64,000 nucleotides of DNA from an uncultured Alphaproteobacteria bacterium (lineage in GTDB: Bacteria > Pseudomonadota > Alphaproteobacteria > RF32 > CAG-239), in NCBI GenBank assembly GCA_934254915.1, contig CAKQMH010000001.1:1-64000 (forward strand), given 5' to 3'. The position numbers and the translations under genes were made by a program. The notes under the pieces are model-generated. The model saw nothing but the letters and a program-made list of their open reading frames with translations, searched no databases and was not told where the DNA came from. Below, one piece after another: positions 9,302-17,330 of the stretch (position 1 is its first letter; each line of letters begins with the position of its first letter).

Positions 9302-9307
9302 CCGGCA

Positions 9308-11377
9308 CTAGAATAACTTGAGTATCTCCCGTGCGGATTCTGAGGCTAAAGACAGAGCATTAACCGCCAATTGTTGTCTGGTTTGGAGGGCGAGCATGGT
9401 GGCGCTTTCAGAATTCATATCCGCCAAAGTTAAATTATCCGCACCCTCAGTCAGAACATTAATCAGATTATAAGTAAAATTCTGACGGGTGGTAAGGATA
9501 CTATAATTATTGCCTAAATTGGTATTAACTTCACGCAAAGAGCTGACGACCGATTGCAACTGTTCAATACTGGCTTTAATGTCACTTAAAGTTTCCCATT
9601 TTGCGTTTTCCAAGCCTAAAGCCGCGGAAGTAATGTTCTGTTCCTTAATTTCAAAATAATGCGTTCCGGTTTCATTAAAAACTACTTTCAGCTTATCGCT
9701 CTTAAGCAGGTTTATGCCCTGATAACTGCCGTCGGAGATCAGTTGATTATAGACGTCAAGCGAGGTGTTAAACTGCTTGGTGTAGGAACTCACCGACAAA
9801 TCCAAAGCCTCGGTCAGCCGATTGCTGACGCTGATCTCGCCGCGGCCTTTGGCGATGGCGGTATAGATATTCGGATTGCTTTCCCAAGAATATTCTTTAA
9901 TATTGGTTATGTCTGTGCCATGAGCGTTGCCGTTTCCGTCCGTATACGCACTGTTTTGCCATTTGCTGGTGCCAATGTCCTTAAGCGCCACAATGGTTGC
10001 TGACGTCCCGTCTTCGCTGATGTGGCTGATGATGCCGACCGCCTGTTTGCTTCCGTCATAATCCGCCGCCGAGCCATAAGTTTTGTCCGCGTACATTACA
10101 TCGCCGATTTTTGGCGCGCCTCCGGCGGAAAGGGGTAAAGGGTTAAAGCAATTTTCTACAAGCTGGATAGCTCTAACGTAGTAAGAACTATCCTTAGTGG
10201 TATACGCCCTACGATTGCCATTAGTTATATCGAGCGACAAAGAACCACTACTACTGTACTCAGAAGACGACCAATACCAAGAGTTGGTTAAGGTTTTGGC
10301 ATCAACACCTTTGGCTTGCAAGGTGCTCAGCGCCGCATTGATTTTGGCCTTATTGTCACCCTTCGCTCCCGCTGTACCATGCCCTTCACTTGGGGTTGTA
10401 ATGGCCTCATAATCCGTTCCGTACAGGTCCGCCAATTCTCCCAGCCCCGGCAAATACCATTGTCCCGCGCCAAACGTCGCATCATTCGTCAATGACGCAT
10501 CCGGACTATAATTCTTACACGCCCACGCTGCAGCTCCATCATTACCGATTTGATTGACTATCATATCGGTGTTGTATTTGCCTGCCCAAAAATCAGGGTT
10601 ACCATTTACCAACTTTTGACTGTATTCTCCGCTCAGGTTGATATTTTGCGCGCTGTCAAGCTTTAACTTTCCGCCGTTTAAAACCTGTATTCCGTATAGG
10701 CGATTGGCCGTGGTCTTACCGTTAATGGTTAAGTTATCAATATCTGCAGTTGCACCGGCGATGCTTATGGCTGTTCCCTGTGCCGCGCTGTTACTATAAT
10801 TTATGGTCAAACCGCTGATTTTAGCATTGGCTATAATATTCAGTGCCGCATCGCCCGCAACATTTTCGCTCCCTACAACCTCAAAGCCGCGGTTGCCTTG
10901 ATAGGTTAGGCTGTGGCCGTTCCCGACTATGATTGTGCCGGCGATGTTGATGTCCAAAGTCTTGGTTAAGGTAATGTCATCTTGCAGGGAAATTATGCCG
11001 CCTTGATTCAAAATCTGCTGAATTTCAAGTGTCGTCATTGAGGAATCAATTTTATGCACCTCGCCGCCGATTACCTCGCTCGCGCTTTGTGCAATCTGGC
11101 TCATTTGCGCAATGACTTTTGTCGCACTGTCAATAGCAGTCGAGGCAGCCTTTATAACCTGAATACCCTGACTCATACTATCTAGCAACTGGCTTAGGTC
11201 GGTTGCCCGATTGTTTAGGGACTTGGCGGTGTAAAAAGAGGAAGGATTATCAATCGCGGAGTTGACCTTGAGGCCGGTAGCCAAGCGATTTTGCGTCAAA
11301 CTGACTTGCCCGCTGATGTTTTGCAGGCTAAGCAGATTGCTACGCATATTCGCATTGAGGCTGATTCCTCCCGCCAC
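9308..11377 (-). CDS. Flagellin with a large inserted central domain
   Basis: A flagellar filament protein of 689 aa, about twice the size of a simple flagellin. Residues 1-100 (MAGGISLNANMRSNLL.. and ATGLKVNSAIDN) and 600-689 (TRQNFTYNLINVLTEGADNL.., ending AREILKLF) are the D0/D1 helices. Residues 120-250 look like a right-handed beta-helix. Residues 265-405 carry DUF1566/Lcl-type signatures (AAAWACKNY, GQWYLPGLGELADLY, NSWYWSSSEY, YYVRAIQ). Residues 420-470 (KIGDVMYADKTYG, AVGIIS, ATIVALKDIG) look like the N-terminal half of the same domain, placed after the C-terminal half. GTG start with ribosome site AAAGGAGTAAGACT. No other flagellar gene is in the window. Confidence 0.88.
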   Translation of the reverse strand: MAGGISLNANMRSNLLSLQNISGQVSLTQNRLATGLKVNSAIDNPSSFYTAKSLNNRATDLSQLLDSMSQGIQVIKAASTAIDSATKVIAQMSQIAQSASEVIGGEVHKIDSSMTTLEIQQILNQGGIISLQDDITLTKTLDINIAGTIIVGNGHSLTYQGNRGFEVVGSENVAGDAALNIIANAKISGLTINYSNSAAQGTAISIAGATADIDNLTINGKTTANRLYGIQVLNGGKLKLDSAQNINLSGEYSQKLVNGNPDFWAGKYNTDMIVNQIGNDGAAAWACKNYSPDASLTNDATFGAGQWYLPGLGELADLYGTDYEAITTPSEGHGTAGAKGDNKAKINAALSTLQAKGVDAKTLTNSWYWSSSEYSSSGSLSLDITNGNRRAYTTKDSSYYVRAIQLVENCFNPLPLSAGGAPKIGDVMYADKTYGSAADYDGSKQAVGIISHISEDGTSATIVALKDIGTSKWQNSAYTDGNGNAHGTDITNIKEYSWESNPNIYTAIAKGRGEISVSNRLTEALDLSVSSYTKQFNTSLDVYNQLISDGSYQGINLLKSDKLKVVFNETGTHYFEIKEQNITSAALGLENAKWETLSDIKASIEQLQSVVSSLREVNTNLGNNYSILTTRQNFTYNLINVLTEGADNLTLADMNSESATMLALQTRQQLAVNALSLASESAREILKLF

Positions 11378-11469
11378 AGTCTTACTCCTTTCGTTAATTT
11401 TACTAAGATTATAGTAACAATGTAATAGTTACTTTTGGGTTAACAAGAGAGGGAAAATATTAAAAAAAT
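11378..11469 (-). promoter_or_regulatory. Conserved flagellin leader and promoter region (copy 2)
   Basis: Nearly the same as copy 1 (189-278): AAATATTTTCCCTC.., GTTAAC, the AGTAAC-9-GTTACT inverted repeat and an AAGGAGTAAGAC ribosome site before GTG. A fragment of the CACCCTGAGCG repeat (11468-11487) directly follows on the promoter-distal side. Confidence 0.5.
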
Positions 11470-11508
11470 GTCACCCTGAGCGTAGTCGTTTTAAAAATGT
11501 CATTCAAA

Positions 11509-11545
11509 TAAAAAAGCAGGAAGTTGAATTCCTGCCTTTTTTCTG
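11509..11545 (-). terminator. Terminator after the OmpH-like gene
   Basis: GCAGGAA and TTCCTGC form a stem around a six-base loop. A runs on one side and T runs on the other make it usable in both directions. It lies about 20 bases beyond the stop of the gene at 11561-12049. Confidence 0.85.
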
Positions 11546-11560
11546 AAAAAATATTATTTT

Positions 11561-12049
11561 CTATTTAGCTTGAATAGCTTTGATAACATCTTCCGTAATA
11601 TCGGTTCCGCCCAAAACTACTGATGTTTTGCTCAAAACCAGCTTAAAGCCTTTTTTCTTAGCCACTTTTTCAATCAGGTTTGTCATATCCTGATCAATCA
11701 AACGCAGTTTTTCATTATATTTATCCTGCATAGCCTGTTGTTTTTGAGCTAATTCTTCACCATAAGCCTGTTTCATTTCCGCTTTCTTTTGGCCGCTCAA
11801 CTTATTGATTTCCGTATTAGCATTTTCCAAGAACTTTTGCAGTTCAACCATTTCATTTTGACGTTCTGCGCGCAAAGCTTCAATCGCCGGTGAGACCGCA
11901 ACTACCTGCTCCACATTAACCAAAGCTACCTTGCAGCATGGTTTGAAAGCCATAAACAACAAAACAACCAAAACGACAACCGCAGCGCCAATTCCGGCCC
12001 ATTTGAAGTATTTTTTATCAATATTTTTAATCTCTTTAACTTTTTTCAT
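11561..12049 (-). CDS. OmpH/Skp-family periplasmic protein with membrane anchor
   Basis: The start at 12047-12049 (MKKVKEIKNI) follows GGGAGATTGCAG; an upstream in-frame ATG has no better site. The 162-residue product has a hydrophobic segment at about 18-38 (GIGAAVVVLVVLLFMAF), then KVALVNVEQVV, a long charged coiled coil (about 60-130, rich in E, K, Q) and a C-terminal VLSKTSVVLGGTDITEDVIK. This is the layout of Skp/OmpH chaperones, which hold outer-membrane proteins in the periplasm. The segment ends FKPCCK, so it may be an uncleaved anchor rather than a signal peptide. It is monocistronic with its own terminator. The anchor is atypical for classical Skp. Confidence 0.8.
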   Translation of the reverse strand: MKKVKEIKNIDKKYFKWAGIGAAVVVLVVLLFMAFKPCCKVALVNVEQVVAVSPAIEALRAERQNEMVELQKFLENANTEINKLSGQKKAEMKQAYGEELAQKQQAMQDKYNEKLRLIDQDMTNLIEKVAKKKGFKLVLSKTSVVLGGTDITEDVIKAIQAK

Positions 12050-12157
12050 CTGCAATCTCCCTGCCATAATCTTTATATTATCAAGTCTGCATAGATTATA
12101 TATCATGATAATTTTATTTCAATTATCAATCTGTCATATGTTCATAACGTAAGCTGA

Positions 12158-13513
12158 TTATTTTTCCTGCTGATTGCGGAGATTTAATAAGACCGCATTC
12201 GGTTTGGCTGCAATTCGTCTTATTTTTGCATCTTCGACCTTTTCATCGTTAAGCGCACAATTGACAATATAGCGCATAACCTCAAAATTATGTGATTCGG
12301 CATTTTTAGCCGTAACATTTTGCAATCGATGCCCATTGCGATTATTAATCACCCGCGAAACTTTTTTACCCTCGTGGCTAAATTCCGGAACATTTTCCGG
12401 TAAGGCCAGAGCCACATAGCGGCAATTATCTTCACTGCTGATTTTAACATCTTGCCCTTCCGGACAATACAGTTTTCGGTATTGGGTCGGAAAGTTAGTC
12501 AGTATAACGGTTTCCGGATTATTAAGATTACGCACGTCATTACACATTATCGCCGTACAATTATAATCTATTTTTTCGTTTTCTAACGGAAAAGCATAAC
12601 TTACAACCTGAATATTTTTCCAAGCCTTATCCAAATCAGGCTCATCATACAATTGCGCTGCAATGTTTTTTAGGGCATTTAAACTGCGATGAGCATTAGC
12701 CGCTCCGGCACAATAACTTATAATTTTCAAGTTTTGCAGCTTTTTTGCTAACTCATCTGTGCTGTACGCCTCGCCTTCGATAATTTTACCCTCTTCATCA
12801 AAGGCTAAGTCTTTTCCCACATACTCACTCCAATATTCTTCCGCAAAAAAGCGGTCACAATCCCTGAAATCCTGCGGTTTTTCGATTGTTTGTAAAATAG
12901 TTGAAGCCGCAATTTCCTCAGGAAAACTATTCGGCATGGCTACGGAATAAATATCAGCCTTGACAAATATTTCATCATCAAACAAATCTTTGGTTGAATG
13001 GCGAAACATCCGATTTACTTCTTCTATATTATTACCGCTGCGATTCACGCCCCAAAAGAACACGCTCTTTTTATCCGTATCCGGCCAATCATCTGCCGTT
13101 TCCAACTTTCCCGTTGCTTTATTCCGCTTAAAAACATCGTAATCAAATTCAGCTTGCAATTTACTTGAATTAGCAACGCAAAAATCTTTAACTTTTTCAA
13201 AAAAGCTTATAATTTCCGGACTGCGGCTGTATTTTTCACTAAGCGTATCAATTTTTGTCGCATTGGCAATCATCGTTGCCCGCAAAGATAAAATAAAATC
13301 AACCCACTCTTTCGAACTGATTTTATACCCGTCCGCTTTAACCTGTGGCTTATCATTTGTGTTTTGTGCTAAAAAATCATTCAGAATCTTAACAAAAGGG
13401 CGAAACTTATCAGCAACAACAGCATTATCTTCTTTATTCTCAGGCTTAATAAAGCGTTGTTGGAAGTCATTATAAAAGACATTTGCATAAGGATTATTCT
13501 TAACCATTGTCAC
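12158..13513 (-). CDS. Hypothetical cytoplasmic protein, 451 aa
   Basis: I do not recognise a family. The protein has no signal peptide or membrane segment, and is rich in charged and aromatic residues. Visible stretches are KSVFFWGVNRSGNNIEEVNR (about 150-170), NLKIISYCAGAANAHRSLNA (about 265-285), IQVVSYAFPL and CTAIMCNDVRNLNNPETVIL. The alternating strands and GAANA-like turn suggest an alpha/beta fold, perhaps hydrolase- or nucleotide-binding-like, but this is a guess. The frame opens at GTG (13513); an ATG two codons in is the more likely start. It stands alone, about 80 bases before the PH-domain gene. Confidence 0.75.
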   Translation of the reverse strand: MTMVKNNPYANVFYNDFQQRFIKPENKEDNAVVADKFRPFVKILNDFLAQNTNDKPQVKADGYKISSKEWVDFILSLRATMIANATKIDTLSEKYSRSPEIISFFEKVKDFCVANSSKLQAEFDYDVFKRNKATGKLETADDWPDTDKKSVFFWGVNRSGNNIEEVNRMFRHSTKDLFDDEIFVKADIYSVAMPNSFPEEIAASTILQTIEKPQDFRDCDRFFAEEYWSEYVGKDLAFDEEGKIIEGEAYSTDELAKKLQNLKIISYCAGAANAHRSLNALKNIAAQLYDEPDLDKAWKNIQVVSYAFPLENEKIDYNCTAIMCNDVRNLNNPETVILTNFPTQYRKLYCPEGQDVKISSEDNCRYVALALPENVPEFSHEGKKVSRVINNRNGHRLQNVTAKNAESHNFEVMRYIVNCALNDEKVEDAKIRRIAAKPNAVLLNLRNQQEK

Positions 13514-13592
13514 ATCTTTGCCCTAAAGTTGCTTACTTGCGATAATCATACCACATTATCAATCCCGACGCAAATAGATTATGGACAAAAAA

Positions 13593-14054
13593 TCAATCAC
13601 CGATAATTGTTTCAATCTGCGACTTGATTTTCCATGGTTCGGCAACATTACAAAAATATACTTTTGAAGTTCCCGTCCCAGAAAACTCAATTGTTGCATA
13701 GCCCAAAATCCGCCCGATAATTGTTTGATTAACTTCCACCGACTCTATTTTACCGTTCTTCAGTTCATCGGTCTTAATACTGATAATTCCGACTTTATTA
13801 ATTACCCGTTTATCAGTCACAATCATTACCGTAGTCAATATTTCCAGATATTTATACAGAGCCGGCACTAAACATACCGCGCCTAACAGCAAGAAAACCA
13901 CGCTTTCTTCCTCACCGACTGCAAACACAAAGCCGACTACAAACAATAAACTCATCATTAATAATGCCACCGGAGCTAAATAATTAACCCAATGCAATTC
14001 CGCTTGGAGCTTAATTTTTTCATCCTCTGTCAAAACCTTGCTTATAAAAGACAT
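13593..14054 (-). CDS. PH (DUF304/YdbS-like) domain membrane protein
   Basis: Start at ATG 14052-14054, eight bases after AGAGG; a GTG two codons earlier is also open. Two membrane segments (about res 22-45 and 50-68) are followed by a bacterial PH domain: VMIVTDKRVINKVGIISIKT, DELKNGKIESVEVNQTIIGR and ILGYATIEFSGTG. This matches YdbS/YdbT-type proteins, whose role is poorly defined (membrane-associated scaffolding in some Gram-positives). About 153 aa. It lies upstream of the 451-aa gene on the same strand and downstream of a MORN-like gene; no operon link is certain. Confidence 0.82.
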   Translation of the reverse strand: MSFISKVLTEDEKIKLQAELHWVNYLAPVALLMMSLLFVVGFVFAVGEEESVVFLLLGAVCLVPALYKYLEILTTVMIVTDKRVINKVGIISIKTDELKNGKIESVEVNQTIIGRILGYATIEFSGTGTSKVYFCNVAEPWKIKSQIETIIGD

Positions 14055-14096
14055 AATCACAACCTCTTCGCTGCTTACAACTCACCATACTTAAGT

Positions 14097-14666
14097 TTAG
14101 TTATTATTCCACATTGTCGCTAACAGGTAACGAACTTCCGAACAGTCGATTTCTTCACCTTCTTGGCTATAACAACTGGCATACGTCATCTCTCCGTCCT
14201 CGACCATGCCATCAATTAATACCGAACCATCATCATAATACATCTTGATTTTGCCGCTAAGCTCACCATTTTTGTTGTGAATTTCGCCCAACAGCTGACC
14301 ATTTTCATAATACCCACGGCTAATTCCTTCAGCCTTGCCTTTGCGGTAGGTATTTTCTTCTTTTAACTGCCCGTTGTCATAATATATCTTGCTGACGCCG
14401 TCGATTAAGCCATTTTTATAAGAGGTAATAGAGCGAACAAAGCCATTGTTATTTTTCGCAACGGCTTTACCGCTGAAAGGCTTTAATTTTTTATCCATAC
14501 ATACAACAATTTCATTTTCGTTTGAGCAAAACAATTCACTGCTATTAACTACCGTTTCGACCGAAAAAAATATAAATTTTATGGCCAATACCAAGAGAAT
14601 AACTATCAACAACAGCACCGGCGCCGGACAGTTTTTTATCGAATCAATTTTCATAAAATTTTTCAT
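14097..14666 (-). CDS. MORN_2/YwqK-like repeat membrane-anchored protein
   Basis: A 189-residue protein with one hydrophobic segment (about res 15-35, PVLLLIVILLVLAIKFIFF) and an outward-facing domain of MORN_2-type repeats of about 22 residues: KNGLIDGVSKIYYDNGQLKE, RKGKAEGISRGYYENGQLLG, NGELSGKIKMYYDDGSVLID. Such YwqK-like proteins are often labelled antitoxins, but nothing nearby looks like a matching toxin, so I call only the repeats. Cysteines occur near both ends of the outer domain. Function unknown. Confidence 0.75.
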   Translation of the reverse strand: MKNFMKIDSIKNCPAPVLLLIVILLVLAIKFIFFSVETVVNSSELFCSNENEIVVCMDKKLKPFSGKAVAKNNNGFVRSITSYKNGLIDGVSKIYYDNGQLKEENTYRKGKAEGISRGYYENGQLLGEIHNKNGELSGKIKMYYDDGSVLIDGMVEDGEMTYASCYSQEGEEIDCSEVRYLLATMWNNN

Positions 14667-14700
14667 TTTTTCGTTTTCTCAACCATTTAACGAATTTGTT

Positions 14701-14967
14701 TCAGGCCGCAATTGTAGATTTGCTTAAAGCCTCTTCTATACCTCTGGCCAGTTGATCGGCACAAGAAGTCCCCTTCCCGCGACAATCATTACCTTTCAGA
14801 AGTTCGACTGTCCTTTGGGCATCAGCACCTTCCAGTAATTTGCTTATAGCTTGCGTATTTCCGGGACATCCGCCCTTAAATTTTATATTATGCAGTTTTC
14901 CGTTTTCCAAAGAAAAAGAAATCTGTGTTGCGCAAACATTGTTAGTCTGAATGGTAAAATCTTGCAT
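14701..14967 (-). CDS. TSCPD-domain protein (TIGR03905-like)
   Basis: The start MQDFTIQTNN follows AGGATAGGACAA; the longer frame upstream is unlikely. The 88-residue protein has the TSCPD pattern: VCATQISFSLENGKLHNIKF, GGCPGNTQAISKLLEG, then RGKGTSCADQLARGIEEAL. The same domain occurs at the end of adenosylcobalamin-dependent ribonucleotide reductases, where its cysteines bind zinc. As a free-standing protein its role is not settled. It stands alone between the MORN-like gene and the end of the surface-glycan run. Confidence 0.85.
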   Translation of the reverse strand: MQDFTIQTNNVCATQISFSLENGKLHNIKFKGGCPGNTQAISKLLEGADAQRTVELLKGNDCRGKGTSCADQLARGIEEALSKSTIAA

Positions 14968-15076
14968 TTGTCCTATCCTTTCCTCTAATCTGTGAACATC
15001 ATAGAACCAAAAAACCACAATTGCAACACCACTGTTTTGAAAAGCTGCTCTAATCTGCTCTAATGCAGCCCCAATT

Positions 15077-16273
15077 TTAGCTCACTTTAACAATCCGAGA
15101 AAGCTCACGAATCAAATCATACCCATCCCAAATAAGGGTAAAATCCATTGATTTCCCCATTGGTACAGCTCGATCAATACCTTTTGGTGCTGATGATAAA
15201 ATAAAATTAGCAATATAGTCCTTATCAAGACCATAATAAGTCATCGTTTGGCATTTATTAGTACAGATTGGAGCAATTTCATCCAAATTTTCTGCGTCAT
15301 ATTCAAAGAAGAAGCCGCTGTTATACTTCCATTCCGGCAATTTAGAATCTAATTTATCCACTTTAACACGATAAATAAAATTATCGACTAATGTCTCCAA
15401 CTTTACATTCTCTTGAGCTGCAACCCGATAAAAAGCCGCCAATTTGCCAACCGCTTGTACCGGCGCAAGCGTATATTTTTCCACCACCAATTTATGAACT
15501 TCATTCCAGAAAATATTTTTGGCATTCTCTTTATTTTTTCCCAGCCAAATGATTATTCTTGGCGATGTGCAGGCATTCTGATCGGAGAAAAACGTATCAT
15601 TGTAAAAATCTTGAGCCAATCGAGGCAAATCTTTTGTTTGAGCAATCGCCTCGGCATTTAAAACCAAGATTGAATGACGGTCGGCAAACGTTATTTCTTT
15701 TGCCCGCGGCGGTAGCGGCGATTTTCTAATCTCCGCAATCGTTAAATCTCCTCCCCAAATTATACGGCTCGCACAAATCGAAGAGAAATAATCAATAATC
15801 TCACGAACCGTCGGAAATTTAACCATTACAACATACGGCTTCAATTCCGGCATTTCGCTTAAAATATCGTTTATCGCCTCACAAATAATATTAACTTGTT
15901 CAAACGCTTTCGCCGGAAGACGTATGATATTGGGATTACCGGCCAACAAACCGGCCGCAAAACTAAACGCAAAGTTTACGGCTACATTCGATGGGGTCGA
16001 ATGGAAAGCAATACCGCGCCCCAATCTCAGTTCTCCGCAGTTATAAAACGCCTTTTCCTTTAGCAAAGCTGCCTTACGGCACCAAAAGGCAAAGGTAACA
16101 ACATCAGAATAAGCTTTACCCGCCTTCAATAATTTGGACGACAGTGCATTCAAAAAATCTATAACTTTATCCGAAAAAGGCGGCAAGCAAGAAACTTTCT
16201 GCATTTGTTCCACTATTTCCGGTGTACCGATTATATATGTTATTTCACTAAAATTTTGCGGCATAGGTATCAC
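15077..16273 (-). CDS. luxC: Acyl-CoA/acyl-protein reductase, LuxC family
   Basis: LuxC-family enzymes reduce an activated acyl group, handed over from LuxE, to an aldehyde with NADPH. The 398-residue protein has the aldehyde-dehydrogenase-like layout: RLGRGIAFHSTPSNVAVN (about 84-100), NPNIIRLPAKAF (about 113-124) and the nucleophile cysteine C235 in SDQNACTSPR. It is the last gene of the long leftward run and overlaps the luxE stop. A GTG start (16271-16273) sits five bases after AAGGGG; an ATG nine bases later is the alternative. No luxAB is nearby, so light production is not implied; an aldehyde intermediate for glycan or lipid modification is the better guess. Confidence 0.88.
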   Translation of the reverse strand: MIPMPQNFSEITYIIGTPEIVEQMQKVSCLPPFSDKVIDFLNALSSKLLKAGKAYSDVVTFAFWCRKAALLKEKAFYNCGELRLGRGIAFHSTPSNVAVNFAFSFAAGLLAGNPNIIRLPAKAFEQVNIICEAINDILSEMPELKPYVVMVKFPTVREIIDYFSSICASRIIWGGDLTIAEIRKSPLPPRAKEITFADRHSILVLNAEAIAQTKDLPRLAQDFYNDTFFSDQNACTSPRIIIWLGKNKENAKNIFWNEVHKLVVEKYTLAPVQAVGKLAAFYRVAAQENVKLETLVDNFIYRVKVDKLDSKLPEWKYNSGFFFEYDAENLDEIAPICTNKCQTMTYYGLDKDYIANFILSSAPKGIDRAVPMGKSMDFTLIWDGYDLIRELSRIVKVS

Positions 16274-17330
16274 TGCACCCCCTTATTTCTGCATTTTTTA
16301 ATCTTCCAAAAATTTTGAAATACTTTCCCTGACGACCACAAGGGCAATCATCTTCTCCTAAAATCACACCTTCATCTTCCGTCAGCAATGAATGTCCCGG
16401 ATAGGACTTAGGCAATACCGAAACTACTTGAATAATGCCTTTTTCTCCCTTAGGACATACTGAAAAATCATACGGATTTCGAATAATCACATCTGAAAAA
16501 TTAGACGCATGCAAATGCCCATGTTCACACTGCATATAGATACAACCGGTTTGCTCAACCATACCATAATAATCATGGACATTACTCAAACCACATACAT
16601 CTGTAAGCCGTTGTTTAAATTCATCAGGCGATACAGCTTCTGAGATAAGCTTTTTCCAGCCACCGCCATGGATTAAAATTCCTTTTAACAAATCAAGTTT
16701 AATATCCACATTCAGCAACGCTTTATAAAAATGTTGCCAAATCATAAAAGTAAAGCCGAATAACAAAATTTTTTGCCCTTTATGCCGTTCAAGAAACGCT
16801 TCGATTGCCGGAAAATCAATCTGCATATCATCATTTAAAGCATATGTCCGATCTGTACCAAAAATTGAAAAGCCTAAAATACCGGCACCTCTTGCTGAAA
16901 ACATCGCACGGTTTTTAATAACCGACGGACTGTCTATAATCAGCATCGGCAATCGTTCCGCACCGGTAAAATCGGTAACAATTTTTACCAATGTTTTTTG
17001 CTGCATTGCCGCGGTGTCTCGATCCAAGAAAATTTTTGAAACCGCCTGTCCGGTTGTTCCGCTGGAAGTCATCGTCTTAAAAACTTCATCATCGCTAATG
17101 CTTTTTAACGTCAAATCCTTAAACAACGAAACCGGCAAGAACGGAAGTTCTTTATAATCATTTATATCTTCAAGTCTGATATTAAGAGCTTCCATCATCC
17201 TGTTGTATTCATTGCAATTTTGCATATGATGCGTCGTCAGATTTTTTAAGGCCTCTGTTAAGAATGTCTTTTTATCATTATGATTTAAAGAATATGGCGA
17301 AATATGCCATAATTTATCAATATCAATCAT
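16248..17330 (-). CDS. luxE: Acyl-protein synthetase, LuxE family
   Basis: LuxE activates a carboxylic acid with ATP and holds the acyl group on a cysteine before passing it to LuxC. The 360-residue protein shows the adenylate-forming loop MTSSGTTGQAVSKIF (about res 86-100), GGGWKKLISEAV, HDYYGMVEQTGCIYMQC (about 245-261) and a C-terminal GEDDCPCGRQGKYFKIFGR. Its ATG overlaps the preceding ligase stop by four bases (ATGA), a sign of coupled translation. With LuxC it forms a fatty-acid-reductase-like pair at the end of the acyl module. Confidence 0.88.
   Translation of the reverse strand: MIDIDKLWHISPYSLNHNDKKTFLTEALKNLTTHHMQNCNEYNRMMEALNIRLEDINDYKELPFLPVSLFKDLTLKSISDDEVFKTMTSSGTTGQAVSKIFLDRDTAAMQQKTLVKIVTDFTGAERLPMLIIDSPSVIKNRAMFSARGAGILGFSIFGTDRTYALNDDMQIDFPAIEAFLERHKGQKILLFGFTFMIWQHFYKALLNVDIKLDLLKGILIHGGGWKKLISEAVSPDEFKQRLTDVCGLSNVHDYYGMVEQTGCIYMQCEHGHLHASNFSDVIIRNPYDFSVCPKGEKGIIQVVSVLPKSYPGHSLLTEDEGVILGEDDCPCGRQGKYFKIFGRLKNAEIRGCSDTYAAKF

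Noticed and set aside
14097..14666. Toxin-antitoxin pair based on the YwqK-like label
   Set aside because: Only MORN_2 repeats are visible and no toxin-like partner is adjacent.
15040..15072. CTGCTCTAAT tandem repeat as a terminator after luxC
   Set aside because: The possible stem is weak and lacks a T run in the right direction; left unannotated.
15077..17330. Bioluminescence operon
   Set aside because: LuxC and LuxE are present but luxA, luxB and luxD are not, and the neighbours are carrier-protein and glycan genes.
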